DNA of 64,000 nucleotides from Tridacna crocea (GCA_943736015.1 OX031063.1:5995001-6059000), one strand, 5' to 3'. Positions 12,131 through 23,622 are shown, counted from the stretch's first letter. Notes: generated by a model not told the origin, from the letters alone. Made by a program: numbers and translations.

Positions 12131-12364
12131 ACACAATTTGACCCTTTTCAATACAATCCAAAGTTTTAATGACCCTGAGAATGAATGCTTTTGGAAAGAA
12201 GAACTACTTTTCTCCTTTTCCCATAATGTTTTCCATCCATCTTATCACATCTTTTTAATAGAATCGAATTTGATGCCTGCAAATAGTTTCAATATCATTT
12301 AAAAAAAAAAGTCTCAATCTAATTTTAAAAAAAGTCTAAACTTTATCATTTGGTAAAGGGTCAA
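12131..12364. mobile_element. P1 MITE missing one hairpin arm
   Basis: The left end GACCCTTTTCAATACAATCC runs straight into CTCCTTTTCCCATAATG. The right end is TTTGGTAAAGGGTCAA. Confidence 0.7.
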
Positions 12365-12639
12365 GTCATTTCTGCCCACGACATGATTTTTCATCTCTCT
12401 GACCGCAACAACTCTTAAAAGTATTTTTCTTACATGTCACTATCTCTTAGTTTTCGTCTAGCCCAAAACAGATGTACACAACTAACAAATGGCTTTCCCA
12501 CATTTTCCCAGATTCTGGTTCTTTGCATATGGAGCACTAAGATTTTCATAATGTTCCAACAAATCTGAATGACTGTCTTTTACTCATCAGAATGGGATCA
12601 AATGACAAGAAAACTGAGGGTAATGCCTTAATAATGCCT

Positions 12640-12864
12640 TTACCCTTTACCATACGACAAAATTTTAGATTGTTCTAAATTGATAACACTTGCAGACAAC
12701 AAAATAAACGCAACTCAAATATTGAAAATTCCAGCAGGGTAGTAAACATTGTGGGAAAAGGAGAAAATGCTGGTTACCAGCATTTTCTCCTTTTCCCTCA
12801 ATGTTTTCAAAAGGCTTCTATCTTGGGGGCCGTAAAAACCAGGGATTGTTTGGTTAAGGGTTAA
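12640..12864. mobile_element. P1 MITE
   Basis: TACCCTTTACCATACGAC to TTTGGTTAAGGGTTAA with a near-perfect hairpin. Confidence 0.85.
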
Positions 12865-13226
12865 TTAAAATTATCCTTTTAATTTTTCACAACTCTACCA
12901 AGTTTCATCAACCCACATGAAAAGGACTTTCTCAAATATCGCAGAAAAAGAAGAAACTCTGATAACTACATGTGGCATCTCCTCCTTTGTAAACAATATT
13001 TTTCTCCATGATTAAAACAAAATTATGTGATAATTGATTTGAGCTTAATCTAATTTTAAAGTCTATGAAAGCTTCCACCTACATGTACAATGAATCTGGA
13101 ATTTCATGTGGTAAAGAGTAAATAATTATGTACTAGAAGCCTAAAAACAGTAACATGTACTTTATCGAAATTTAAAACATGTAGACAGAGATAGACAAAC
13201 GCAGACAAAACAACCAAAATACTTAC

Positions 13227-13403
13227 AGCATTAGACGCATTTGCAGACATGTTGTGGGGAGGTGAGGACATTGACGAGAGGACAGTAGACTGAGAGTTGT
13301 TGTTGGTGGTGTTGAAATTAGAAGTGGGAGCAGACAGAGGGTGAACTTGGCCCTGTGGAACATTATAACCAAACCCACCACCGCCCCCTACAGGTCCACC
13401 GGG
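13227..13403 (-). CDS. CREBBP: CBP exon 3: Gly/Asn/Ser-rich linker
   Basis: A 177-base, phase 0-0 exon (residues 276-334), bounded by an ATTTCAG acceptor and a GCT|GTAAGTA donor. It begins PGGPVGGGGGFGYNVPQ and ends SPPHNMSANASNA. There is no known fold; it is the disordered spacer between the NR box and TAZ1. The phase allows in-frame skipping. A palindromic MITE starts only 20 bases upstream of the acceptor, so this exon's polypyrimidine and branch-point region borders transposon DNA. Confidence 0.88.
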
Positions 13404-13422
13404 CTGAAATTCATACACAGGG

Positions 13423-13696
13423 TTAACTCATTACTTCCTGCAAACTTATATAATCTTAAGAGTTTGACGACTTTTACGCACAATGAGGCAAAAGAGGAAA
13501 CTCCTTGTGCTAATAACTGGTAATTACTCCTTTTGCCACCTTTTTATACACACATGTATTCAATTTTTTCAACCTTTACATTTGTTGGAAAAGGAGAAGA
13601 CGCTGATTATCAGCATTTTCTCCTTTTCACACAATGTTTTTAAAAGGCTTCTTTCCAAAGGTCGTCAAAAGTTGTCATTGTGTGGTAAAGGGTTAA
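13423..13696. mobile_element. P1-like MITE abutting CBP exon 3
   Basis: The right half (GGAGAAGACGCTGATTATCA, then GTGTGGTAAAGGGTTAA) is clear. The left end TTAACTCATTAC is 20 bases from the exon 3 acceptor. The left half is diverged. Confidence 0.65.
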
Positions 13697-13852
13697 ATTC
13701 AATCAGGAGGTAATGAGTATTAAGTCAAGAAATAAAACAGCCATGCTCTAGTGAAGGGAGGTTTAAAGTCACAGTGAAATCCAAATGTCAAAATATGTTT
13801 ATGAAATATAACTAAATTTCATTTTTACCATGTCAAAATATGGTGAGTATAT

Positions 13853-14117
13853 ATGGAGTGCAACACGCGAAAAGGTGCATTCGGACATTTGCGTAAAGTG
13901 TCGTCCCGGATTAGCATGCGCAGTCCGCGCAGGCTAATCCGGGACGGCACTTTACGACTACATTAGATTTTGTGCTACAGTAGACTTGCGTAAAACAGAA
14001 AATCACATAAATCGGAAAGTGTCGTTTCGGCTTAGCCTGTGCGGACTGCAGACGCTGATCAGAGACAACATTTTACGCAAATGTCCGAATGACCCTTTTC
14101 GCGTGTTGCACTTCATA
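13853..14117. mobile_element. ~260-bp MITE, TIR AGTGCAACACGCGAAAAGG
   Basis: Long inverted ends (GTGCAACACGCGAAAAGG, CATTCGGACATTTGCGTAAA) plus inner inverted modules (CCGGATTAGC..GGCTAATCCGG, GCGCAGTCCGCGC). This copy, in CBP intron 3, is the best preserved of five in the window. Confidence 0.85.
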
Positions 14118-15537
14118 TGTGAAGGCGCAGTTTGAAAAAGTTCCAGTCAATCACAGAAAAAATCATTTTGAAACTAGAACAAATCCTAACATGTTGCATT
14201 ATCTGTTTATTTACATCGATGACCCCACCGACAATTAGCCAACTTTACATCGTATATATCCACAGTGCCCACAAAATAGTGAGCCTAAAAAAATAAAAAA
14301 CAATCATTCACTTAATCGTTTTGTCCCCATTCTAGGCTTTTAAAAAAAAATGTAAGTTTGTTGACTTTGTAAACAGACAGTGGCTGATCATCGCTTATTA
14401 ATTTATCATCAATACAGGAATAGTTTATGACATCTAAATAAGAAAACAAGTTCAGAACATGCTATCTTCCTCTCCGATGACTTAATATTGAAAGTGTACA
14501 CAATTTAATCCTGTGTACTGTGTCATAGTACTAATGAGATTTAATATTTTCATGTGATGTTCTCAAAGACCTAGTTTGAATATACACAAATAATCAGATT
14601 GTCTCGATCAATGACGTGCCTGTGATCAACGTGCTTCTCTATGCATTTTTGCACACATATATTATGGCAACAAATGCAGTAACTGACATGTTCTGGTTTT
14701 CTCCGATCTTATAATGTGCAGAGTGATGCGTTTTCCGATAGATTTTCAAAATATAACCCGAGTTAATCCTATATTTTTGGGTTTTACTGGGGATTTAATG
14801 CATTTCCATAAAACATTGTACCCAGCAAGACATCACATACATATGCATCCATAAAATCCATTTTGTCTGAATTTTGAGGTTGATTCCTTCTTTGACATGC
14901 ACAAAATAAGATCCCCCTCTACAGCAGGTGAGCAAAAACGCTGTTAAATTTCAAACAACTTAAAATGGTACAGAAACCAATCCTTTGTGTAAACATGGAT
15001 AAATTACTGACATATATGTGCTGTAATTGAAAAAAAAAGAAACAAGGAAATTTATATTAGAAACCGAACATAGGTCAGAAGAAAACTTGCTGACGATCGA
15101 AGCTGTAAACAATGGCTATACGTTACGGGTATTTATCATTGGTTTCCGCCAAGATTCAGATACGTTGTAATTTGCATATAGGCCGAGACCACCTTCTGAA
15201 AATCGAGGCTGCAACAGAGAAGCATCCATTTTCCTTTTTTTACCACATCAGACACAGGGTGAAGGTCAAATATAGTCACATGACAGAATGCATGATCATC
15301 ATATGAATCCATCCGAGTGTAAAACGGTTATCTAAAAACCCAGATTCAAACACTGGAAACGACAATCTGTTTACATTGATAGCCGCAATTCAGCGAAATG
15401 CATTTTCTATCGATCGTTATCTAAGCAATCTTGTAACCATCAGGCACAATATTTGGCATGAGGAAGAATGAATATATGTCGATAAAGTAAAGACAAAACG
15501 AGTTAAAACTGGCTGAAAATGAGTATTAGGGCCTCTT
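14118..15537. other. CBP intron 3, no feature seen
   Basis: About 1.4 kb without repeat boundaries or exons that I can support. The plus-strand frame near 15112 has no coding features. Confidence 0.55.
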
Positions 15538-15966
15538 TAGCTGTTTACCACACAATCCCGACTTTTAATAATGACCCTGATAGAGAAAGCTTTTTATCTG
15601 GATACCAGCATTTTCTCCTTTTCCAACAATGTTTTCTACCTTTCCCAAATCAAATTTCAACTTTAATTTCAGTTTAACTTTGTCTTCTGCAAATGCTTTA
15701 AATTTGGACTAGTCCAAAGTTTTGTCATTTAGTACATAAACAACCCTTCAAAGACAAAATTTTAGCCTTGTCCAATTTGAAAGGATTTGCAGTTGATGAT
15801 TTCTATGCGGCTTAAATGAAGCAAATTTTCTTTGATACGATATAAAAAAATGTGGGAAAAGGAGAAAATGCTGGTCACCAGCATTTTCTCCTTTTCCCAC
15901 AATGTTTTCAAAAGGCTCCGAGGGTCGTTAAAAGTCGGCATTGTGTGGTAAACCGTAATGGGTTAA
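15538..15966. mobile_element. Two adjacent P1 MITEs in opposite orientation
   Basis: Copy 1 (15538-15735) starts TTTACCACACAATCCCGAC and lacks one hairpin arm. Copy 2 (15740-15966) has the perfect AATGCTGGTCACCAGCATT centre and the end TAATGGGTTAA. Confidence 0.78.
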
Positions 15967-16613
15967 AAAAAAAGGTGCATTAAACCTCCTTTTCATAGAG
16001 CAGGACTCAAATAGGTAGAACACAGCAATTTCAAAGCTCAAAGATGATGGATCCTCCAGTAGCCATATTCATATCATCTATGCAACTGACTTGCTTACAG
16101 GAGACAGTGCAAATCAAGATCAGACTGCATGAGATCTCAAGATTTGCACATTTCCACTTTTTACAGTATTTTTATACTTTTCCTCTAAATGTTTTCATCT
16201 TAGCTCTTACAGCTATCTATGACTTGAGCTTTTACATGTTTTTTTCCATCAAAGAGCTAATATAGTGCAGTGGAACATTTCAGTCATGAAGCAGCCATAA
16301 AATTGCACTTTCGTTTCTTTTGGTCTTTCTATGAAAGATGCAAGTAGTGTTGATCGAAGATCTAAAAAAAACTTCTAAGCTGTTGTTATCTTGATCTACA
16401 CTGTCAGAAAAAAGCAACTTAGTTGGATCAGCTTCAAGGATTTACCATCAGTTTTCTTTGTCTTTGCTGTGTTGAGGGGAAAACTACATGCTAACCCTTC
16501 ACTCCACATACAAACCTAAATGCTACGTTCTAAACTAAAACTATACAGGTATGAATAAGTGAAGGTTTAATAGTTAAGAGGAAAAAAAACAATAGGAATA
16601 TTTGAACAGAGCT

Positions 16614-17041
16614 TACCTTTTACCAAACCACAGAATTTTAGACCCATTTAATTTGAAAGCACTTGCAGCAAGAAATTGCAAAAGGCCAAAAGAAAGGCAC
16701 TTTTCTTAACCCTTTACCCCATGAGGCATTTCTATGGTATCTCTAACTGACCCTTAATAACTGCAAGGATGAAACCATTTCTAATGTGTATATGACACCT
16801 TTGATAGCATAGAAAACATTGTGACAAAAGGTGAAATTGCTCGTCACGAGCAATTTCACCTTTTGCCACAATGTTTTCCTACAAGCAATGCGTAGAAATG
16901 AGTATCTATGGAGTAAAGGGTTAAATAGGGTTGAAAACACGGGGGGAGAGAAAATGCTGGTTTTCAGCATTTTCTCACAATGTTTTTGAAAGCTTTCTTC
17001 CTCCATGGCGTTTAAAATTAGGACAGTGTGGTAAAGGATTA
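16614..17041. mobile_element. P1 MITE split by a P2 MITE
   Basis: The left piece 16614-16705 (CTTTTACCAAACCACAG) and right piece 16925-17041 (AAAATGCTGGTTTTCAGCAT, TGTGGTAAAGGATTAA) make one P1 copy once 16706-16924 is removed. Confidence 0.82.
16706..16924. mobile_element. P2 MITE nested in a P1 MITE
   Basis: TTAACCCTTTACCCCATGAGG to GGAGTAAAGGGTTAA, with a perfect AAATTGCTCGTCACGAGCAA centre. P1 left and right pieces flank it directly. Confidence 0.88.
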
Positions 17042-17153
17042 ACTCTTGAATAGACAACTTAAATTAAGACCTATTCAGATACAGCATTTCCCCCCCATAT
17101 TGATTTCTTACTTCTTACTGCATCATTTCTAACACAGAAATTATCTTTACAGC

Positions 17154-17364
17154 TTAACCCATTACCACAAAATCCCTACTTTTGATGCCCCTGAGAAAGA
17201 AGCCTTTTGAAAACACTGTGGGAAAAGGAGAAAATGCTTCTGACCAGCATTTTCTCCTTTTCCCACAGTGTTTTCTACCCTTCCCAGGACAAATTTCAAT
17301 TTTTCAGTCACCTTTATTTTGTTGTCTGCAAATTACCAAACCAGTCTAAAATTTTAAGAGTTAA
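17154..17364. mobile_element. P1 MITE (CCCATTACC variant) next to CBP exon 2
   Basis: TTAACCCATTACCACAAAAT to AATTTTAAGAGTTAA, 220 bp from the exon 2 donor. The centre is GAAAATGCTTCTGACCAGCA. Confidence 0.8.
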
Positions 17365-17583
17365 ATAAATTTCTGGTTTTTAGTAGAAATCTTGAATCTT
17401 ATCTCCTAGGATAGATTTACAAGAAGGGTTCTTGGGAGTTCAAAAAATATACACATTTTTTCTAACTTATCAAAAACCTGTCCCATAAAGGCAATTCTGA
17501 GTATCAACAACATAGGTTCAAGCCAAGAAATCAAATTTTTACAAGCAAATTACACCCCTCCCCACATATCTGAAGAATATTAC

Positions 17584-18323
17584 CTTCATCATCTGTTGTG
17601 GGTTATTCTGCATCAGTCCTGCATGGTCCAATGTCTGTCTTGACATCTGAGGGTTGTTCATTGCTCCAATCATATTACTCTGCGACATCCCCATCCCTTG
17701 CGGCATGTTGTTAGCAGCATTTGGCATCACCATACCATGTACCTGCTGTCTCACGCCACCCATGGAGTGGGGCGGCCCATTCATCATTTGATTCTGTTGA
17801 AGACCCAGTGCATTCACACTGTGCTGGGGCATTGTCGACATTGGGTTTAGCATATTTTTAGGCATTGATGAGAGCGAGTTGGACATTGGTAAAGACCCAG
17901 ATGCTGACAATGTTGATGACGAAGAACTAGCTAAAGAGAATGATGAACTACTGGACACAAAATTATTACCATCCAATAGAAAATGAGAAGACGCTGGTGG
18001 TCCAGTCTTATTTTGAAGCCCATGTGGAGGGGATTGTAAACTGTTTGATATTGGGGTAGGGCTTTTCACAGCATTACTTAATGCTGTATTTGTCACATTC
18101 ACATTTGAACTTGATATGCTACTAGTTGTTCCACTTGATGGCGTGGGTACACTACTAGATAGCAGCTGAGACAACTGCTGGTGACGTTGACTGGCACTGT
18201 CCTGTGGGTTAAGGTTATTCCCGATTGAGTGTGCATCACTTGGACCATTCTGTGTGTTGTCACTGGTTGACATCAACTCATCTGGAAGATCTGTTGCAAT
18301 GCTGTCCAGAAGGAAACTGAACT
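17584..18323 (-). CDS. CREBBP: CBP exon 2: NR-interaction box and Ser/Gln/Met-rich linker
   Basis: A 740-base exon with a TTTCAG acceptor and an AAG|GTAATA donor. It encodes residues 29-275. It opens EFSFLLDSIATDLPDELM, the counterpart of the vertebrate DFGSLFDLENDLPDELI segment, and carries the LXXLL-type nuclear-receptor box LSQLL at residues 79-83. The rest is low-complexity Ser/Asn/Met/Gln-rich linker (poly-Ser runs near residues 165-185, and repeated NPQ, NMPQ and QQM blocks near the end), predicted disordered as in other CBPs. The ORF continues past the donor for only about 11 codons, so the splice site is well supported. Confidence 0.95.
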
Positions 18324-18508
18324 CTGAAATATAAATAAACAACAAAATTTACCCCAAATAATCTAACACAAAATTTTCAGTCCAAAAATGAGACCTGTAT
18401 CATTGAAGTTTCAAGCTTGTTTTGTTAGTAATATTTCACCTACAAACTCGCACAGTCTGATCTTGATCTACATCTCAAGACAATGGCAATGCAAGTTTTT
18501 AAAGACCC

Positions 18509-18733
18509 ATAACTCTTTACCCCACAACAAATCTAGAGTGGTCCAAATTGAAAGCATTTGCAGATGACAAAATAATTGTGAATGAAAAATCAAAATTTTA
18601 TTTGGAAAGGGTAGAAAACAGTGGGAAAAGAAGAAAATGTTGGTTACAAGCATTTTCTCCTTTTTCCACATTGTTTTTGAAAGGCTTCCATCACAGGGTT
18701 GCCAAAAGACATCATTGTGTGGCAAAGGGTTAA
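18509..18733. mobile_element. P1 MITE upstream of CBP exon 2
   Basis: TAACTCTTTACCCCACAAC to TGTGTGGCAAAGGGTTAA. The hairpin is partly decayed. Confidence 0.82.
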
Positions 18734-19019
18734 AGGATGCGGAGCATACCAGTAAATTTAAAAACTGTGCATGTATTATTTCAGTACTAGAAGAGTCACA
18801 TATATGGTCACAAGGCTTATGTAATTGTGTTACTTTCAGCTTTCACACACTTGTAACGACTGTCTCTGTAAACTATGAAATAACAAAAAATTATTGACAT
18901 ATAGATGACAACATACTTTTGGATTCAAAATCAAAATTTATGCAAAACAAAACGACAAAAAAGTTACATAAAAATCTCTATTAAGTTTTAAATGTACAGA
19001 AAAAGCGCGAGTGCTTCTT

Positions 19020-19390
19020 TTAACCCATTACCACACAACCCCTACTTTTGACCTACCTGAGATAGAAGCCTTTAAAAAACTTAGTTTTCAGTCACTTTTA
19101 TTTTGTCGTCTGCAAATGCTTTCAATTCGGATGAGCCAAGTAATTTGTCGTTTGGAAATGAGTTAACTCTTTACCAAAGGACAAAATTTTAGACCAGTCC
19201 AAATTGAAAGCATTTGCAGACGACAAAATAACGGTGACTAAAAATTGAAATTTGTTCTGGGAAGGGTAGAAAACACTGTGGGAAAAGGAGAAAATGCTGG
19301 TTACCAGCATTTTCTCCTTTTCCCACAGTGTTTTCAAAAGGCTTCTTTCTCAGGGGCGTCAAAAGTAGGGATTGTGTGGTAATGGGTTAA
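19020..19390. mobile_element. Two P1 MITEs sharing one TTAA
   Basis: A 147-bp deletion derivative without the hairpin (19020-19166) shares its right TTAA with an intact copy (19163-19390, perfect hairpin, end GTGGTAATGGGTTAA). Confidence 0.85.
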
Positions 19391-19771
19391 GGATCGGGCA
19401 CCATAAAAGGCTTCATGTAACATTGCCTTTCATCAACGAAAAAACATACAGATTCAGCCTAGACAAGCGTAATCTGTAATCAATCGGGCAATACATACTA
19501 CTTCTACGCATAAATTATGCATTTCCCGGGTCTGTACAAATTTTGCGATGAAAGGCGATGTTACAGGAATTCCATTACGGTGCCATATCCCTGATTAGTT
19601 CCAATGTGGAATGTTTTGCAAGCCTAGACACCAAATATTTTCAGCCAAAGAACATCACAAAAGTCATGTTAACATATAATATCGACTTGACAACTTTGCT
19701 CATATGAGACTAGCTTTTGTCTGACCGGAAAAGAATTTTTAAATCGCATCTCTTCACAATGTATAGCATTA

Positions 19772-20704
19772 GGGAACAAGACAATTCCCCGACAAGACAG
19801 TTCCCCGACACAGCTTTTCGAGACAGTTCCCCGACAAAATTGAAGACAGTTCCCCGACACTTTTGAAGACAGTTCCCCGACACTTTTATTATAAGTATAT
19901 TGAATAGGTTTTTTAAAAAATAATTTTTATAGACATTTATTTGAAATGATGGAACGTTGGTGGTTATTAAATTGCGTAATTATGACAATTAAGGTGGTCG
20001 ATGTATTGTGATTGGACTGTTTGTTGCCATGATTGGGTGTTTGTAATAATGGTTGGTTTAATTGACTGTCTTTAATGGCATGTAGTTCAGCTACAAGAAC
20101 AAGTCTGCGACGTGAGCAATGGGTTCTGAAATGCTTTTTATTGATTCTCGTTTGACAGTCATATTACCACTCACTGTCCATAAATGCACAATAAAAAGGG
20201 GGTCTACATTTATATTATCCATTACATTACTTGCGGGTTATTTCAGTTTCTCCGGAAGTAACTGTAAGAGATGTAAAAAAAAAAAAAAAAAATGCGCTAA
20301 ACCTTGGCCTACATGTATTTCAAATCCAACACTGGGATAAGGATTTGTTTTAGTAACCAAATACACATATTCATGTATCACACGTAATAATATTCTGATC
20401 TGCACAACGCGAAGGTACATGTATCATTTCCGAACTGAGTGAACATCAATAATAAACTAAACAGGAGAAATACTCCCATTTATTCACAGTCCTTTCACAA
20501 GTACAACCCCATCCCAACCCCATTACCTTTCCCTAAAAGTTATAGATATCGATGATAAATGTCGATGAAAATCAGGTTTGCTAATAATGATTGTGTCGGG
20601 GAACTGTCTTCAAAAGTGTCGGGGAACTGTCTTCAATTTTGTCAGGGAACTGTCTCGAAAAGCTGTGTCGGGGAACTGTCTTGTCGGGGAACTGTCTTGA
20701 AACC
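19772..20704. mobile_element. 933-bp DNA transposon, 112-bp TIRs built of five 16-bp repeats, 8-bp TSD
   Basis: The terminal inverted repeats 19772-19883 and 20593-20704 differ at only about five positions. Each holds five copies of the motif GACAGTTCCCCGACA in a fixed irregular spacing. The element is flanked by a perfect 8-bp direct repeat TAGCATTA (19764-19771, 20705-20712), which points to hAT or P-type transposition. The ~710-bp interior is AT-rich and non-coding. It sits in intron 1 of CBP. Confidence 0.85.
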
Positions 20705-21225
20705 TAGCATTATACTGTATCTCTTGGATATCACAGGAATGTTCACTGTAAAATGATTTCGTGATATACTGGCAGAATCTCTTAGATAAGTCATTAAGTT
20801 TCATGAAAACTCATCTTTAAGAGAATTCAACAGCTTTCTCCTTCCCTAAATTTAACCATAAAACATTCAGCATGAAAATGTTAATGACCATGGAATTGGT
20901 AAAATTTCCTGGGAGTTGAACTTACAAAATAAGAGTCAATAACAACAAAATATTAAGTTCATAATCGTCTTTCCTCTACGTCAGATATAAAGATGGCATT
21001 ATTTGTCAGTCTTTACCACAAAATGCCCAATTCTATGCAGAATTTTCGAAAATTAAATCTACAAGAAATGCAAAATGAAGACAAAACGAAAATGAGGCTG
21101 AATCTTCAGACGAGTTCCAAACCAAAACAAACCTTGTAAATACGTCAATAATGCCATAACATCGTATGAACTGTTCCTAAAATTGTACTAGAAAAATAAA
21201 TAAACCATACTAGATCAAATCTTAC

Positions 21226-21310
21226 CCGATTCACTTCCACTTGGAGTGAGGGCTGGAGATGCAATTTTCTGTCTCTTGTTCGGAGGACCATCACCCGCAA
21301 TGTCGGCCAT
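21226..21310 (-). CDS. CREBBP: CBP exon 1: initiator Met and basic N-terminus
   Basis: Eighty-five coding bases reading MADIAGDGPPNKRQKIASPA and on to residue 28, followed by a GTAAG donor (GG|GTAAGATTT on the minus strand). The DGPPNKRQK core matches the basic, NLS-like start of animal CBP/p300 proteins (DGPPN-K/R-rich, then SSP). The exon ends one base into codon 29 (phase 1), which fits the acceptor of exon 2 exactly. The ATG is in good context, with purine-rich bases before it and G at +4. Upstream sequence to about 21500 would be 5' UTR and promoter. Start choice rests on homology with the family N-terminus. Confidence 0.93.
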
Positions 21311-21800
21311 TTTTGTTTTTTTGGGATCGGAAATCTCCGAAAACACCAATTTAACGATTAAATCTTTTTACATTGAACAATAAAACTTTGTAAATCATAA
21401 TCGTTTTGAAGTCATCCAGTGAAGAAGAAATTCTCTGAAACAACATATCCCAATTTTTCGGAAGTTTGGGAATTCCAATAAAACAGGACTCCACAAAGCC
21501 GCGATCTCACGTTGGAAATAATCCTCACATCTCGAATATTACCCCGCCTAGTAGTCCTATATCCTTATGTAAACACACATGGAAAGTTTATTGTTCACAC
21601 AAGGTACAAGATTATTCGATTTAGTCCATTTGGAAGCGTATTTTCAACTTTAATTTTTTGTCGTAAGAGACGAAATCCAATCAAGATGGCGGCTGTTGAT
21701 GAAAAGTTTTACGCTTGTCACAGAAAAGACCGACCATTCCCGAATACATCGGAAATAAATTATTCATTCGTTTTTTTCTCTCACGTGACAAAATGTAAAT
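21311..21800 (-). promoter_or_regulatory. CBP 5' UTR and presumed promoter, with a YY1-like site
   Basis: This is the sequence upstream of the CBP start codon. It is free of recognised repeats, unlike almost all flanking DNA. A plus-strand AAGATGGCGGC at 21683-21693 fits the YY1 consensus common near TATA-less animal start sites, and no TATA box is evident. A divergent transcript could start here: the ATG inside the YY1 site opens a short plus-strand reading frame beginning MAAVDEKFYACHRK, but I see no donor or homology to support a protein. Confidence 0.4.
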
Positions 21801-22152
21801 TTACTATTGGACAATGACGTTGAACTTACTTTTACGGACTTTTCCGAGTATTCATCGAGTGCATTATGGGTCTCTTACGGAAAAATATCAGAGCACCTTG
21901 CAAGTCACATTGGATATTTTAGAACCACTCACTTTACTCTTACCTATACTCCCTTATACTATTTCATTAGACAGCCTCTAGCCGCGGACTTGTCCCTTCT
22001 CCGATCTTACCCTTGTCTCAAACTAAATATTTTACTCTGGTATGTGAAAGTGGAAAAACTATAGACTTTGGGTGTCGTCGAAATAGGAAATAAACAGTTA
22101 AAAAAAATGAGCTAAGTCCTTAATTTTCTGGACAGTCAATAAAAAAAAAAAC

Positions 22153-22380
22153 AGACTTTAACTTCTACCAAACGACAATACTTTGGACAACTGCAAATTT
22201 AAGTCTCTTCAGACCATAAATAATATATGAAAGAAATCGCGGGATTTGCCTATGACAGGGTAGAAAACATTGTGGGAAAAGGGGGAAAAGCTTGCTATGC
22301 ATGTAGTGTTTTCGATAGTTTTAAATAGATTGATTCCCTTGGTTAAAAAAAAAAACGGGATTGTCTGGTAAAGGATCAAA
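22153..22380. mobile_element. Decayed P1 MITE upstream of CBP
   Basis: AACTTCTACCAAACGAC, GTAGAAAACATTGTGGGAAA and TGTCTGGTAAAGGATCAA are recognisable. Confidence 0.65.
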
Positions 22381-22639
22381 TGTATGAGTTTTTGTCTTAT
22401 TTTGTCTTTGTTTTATAATTATTTTCAGTGTTCATATGCATCATTAGACCCATCATCGACTTTGACCATCAGAGGCGTAAGTTGCCTGTAGGCTACGCAA
22501 AAACGCAGAACTTAATTGCGTACACTTTTCATAAAAAAAAGAAGGAATTAACGTCACCAGAGGCCAAATAATTTTCTGGGGGTAAGATCCTTTATACCCT
22601 GCTCGAAAATTCTCCTCCCCTCTCTCGATCTTCGTTCTC

Positions 22640-22885
22640 CTGTTAACAGCACTACAGATCTAATTTTATACTGGTTGGAAGTTCAAGTATTTGCAGACAA
22701 CATACTAAATATTACAGAAATTAGACATTTTTCTTCTACATAATTGAAAAAAAAAATGTGGGAGAAGGAGAAAATGTTGGTAACCAGCATTTTCTCCTTT
22801 ACCCACAATGTTTTCAAAAATCCTTTTCCTTGAAGGTCCTTTTCCTCGAAGGTCGTCAAAATCGGGAATGTATGTTAAATGATTG
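22640..22885. mobile_element. Decayed P1 MITE
   Basis: The hairpin GAAAATGTTGGTAACCAGCA survives. The ends have been lost, and an 18-bp duplication (AAGGTCCTTTTCCT) is present near 22830. Confidence 0.65.
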
Positions 22886-22933
22886 TTAAATCGGTATTAC
22901 TTAAGCGTACACATTTTTTTTTTTTTTTTTTTT

Positions 22934-22948
22934 GGGGGGGGGGGGGGG
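22934..22948 (+). repeat. T17/G15 homopolymer junction
   Basis: A T run of about 17 (22917-22933) passes directly into 15 G. Other C/G runs of 12 or more are at 5066, 26804, 28614, 30062 and 37146. Confidence 0.9.
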
Positions 22949-23137
22949 TAGGGCCCTGACTGCATCATTTGTCATCACCGATTGATTGTCTTATAAAAGA
23001 ATCTGATTAGATTAAGTCTACCTAAAACCACAGCCTGAAATCAACTAGGTTTGCGATGTAACGTCACATGTGAGAACGAGAGCAGGAGGAAAGATGCACT
23101 GGCCGCCGCAATAATACTGAAATGAAACATGCTTCAC

Positions 23138-23360
23138 TTCTTACCACACAACAAATCTTAAGACCCATCCAAACTGAAAGCATTTGCAGATGAAATTTTC
23201 ATTGTGGTTCAAATAATGCAATTCCTCTTTGATAGGGTAGAAAAAATTGTGGGAAAAGGAGAAAATGCTGGTTACCAGCATTTTCTCCTTTTCCCACAAT
23301 GTTTTCAAAAGACGTCTTCCCAGGGTCGTCAAAAGTCGTCATTGTGTGATAAGGGGTTAA
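23138..23360. mobile_element. P1 MITE
   Basis: CTTACCACACAACAAATC to GTGTGATAAGGGGTTAA with a near-perfect hairpin. Confidence 0.82.
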
Positions 23361-23437
23361 AACGACTTTCAACGCTCCAAGAAACAAAAAGATGACAATT
23401 CAGTAGCCTCGAAAGGAATGCATTCTTTTGTTAGACT

Positions 23438-23622
23438 CGCAAAAATCAGAAACACTTGCAGACGACAATCAAATAATGGGGTTTGTCTCTGAGAGCGTAG
23501 AGAAGGGTAAAAAAAAAACATTGTGGAAAAGAGAAAATGTTGATTACCAGCATTTTCTCGCTATACCACAATGATTTCGTACTTTCTTTCCTCCAAAGTT
23601 GTAAAACACGAGTTCGTTTTAG
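23438..23622. mobile_element. Decayed P1 MITE
   Basis: CACTTGCAGACGACAA, ACATTGTGGAAAAGAG and GATTACCAGCATTTTC identify it. Confidence 0.6.

Larger units (their letters stand above)
333..21310 (-). other. CREBBP: CBP/p300 gene, 5' half (six coding exons)
   Basis: Gene span of a CREB-binding protein orthologue, a nuclear histone acetyltransferase and coactivator that bridges CREB and many other factors to the transcription machinery. Six exons splice in consistent phase (1, 0, 0, 1, 1, 1) into 526 codons plus one base. Introns run 18324-21225, 13404-17583, 2282-13226, 1496-2022 and 534-1378, all with GT-AG ends. The three long ones are full of MITEs. The gene continues past base 1, where KIX, bromodomain, PHD, HAT and TAZ2 exons are expected. 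Identity is firm from the N-terminus, the LSQLL box and TAZ1. Invertebrates generally have a single CBP/p300 gene, so the symbol is the vertebrate name of the family. Confidence 0.95.

Noticed and set aside
16743..17057. 104-residue frame across the nested MITEs
   Set aside because: It is a translation of P1/P2 hairpins. Many similar frames (containing NIVGKGENAGNQHFLLFPQC) are MITE shadows.
21512..21817. Divergent protein-coding gene opposite CBP
   Set aside because: A YY1 site and an ATG are present, but the 101-residue frame shows no recognisable family or donor, so only a promoter annotation is kept.
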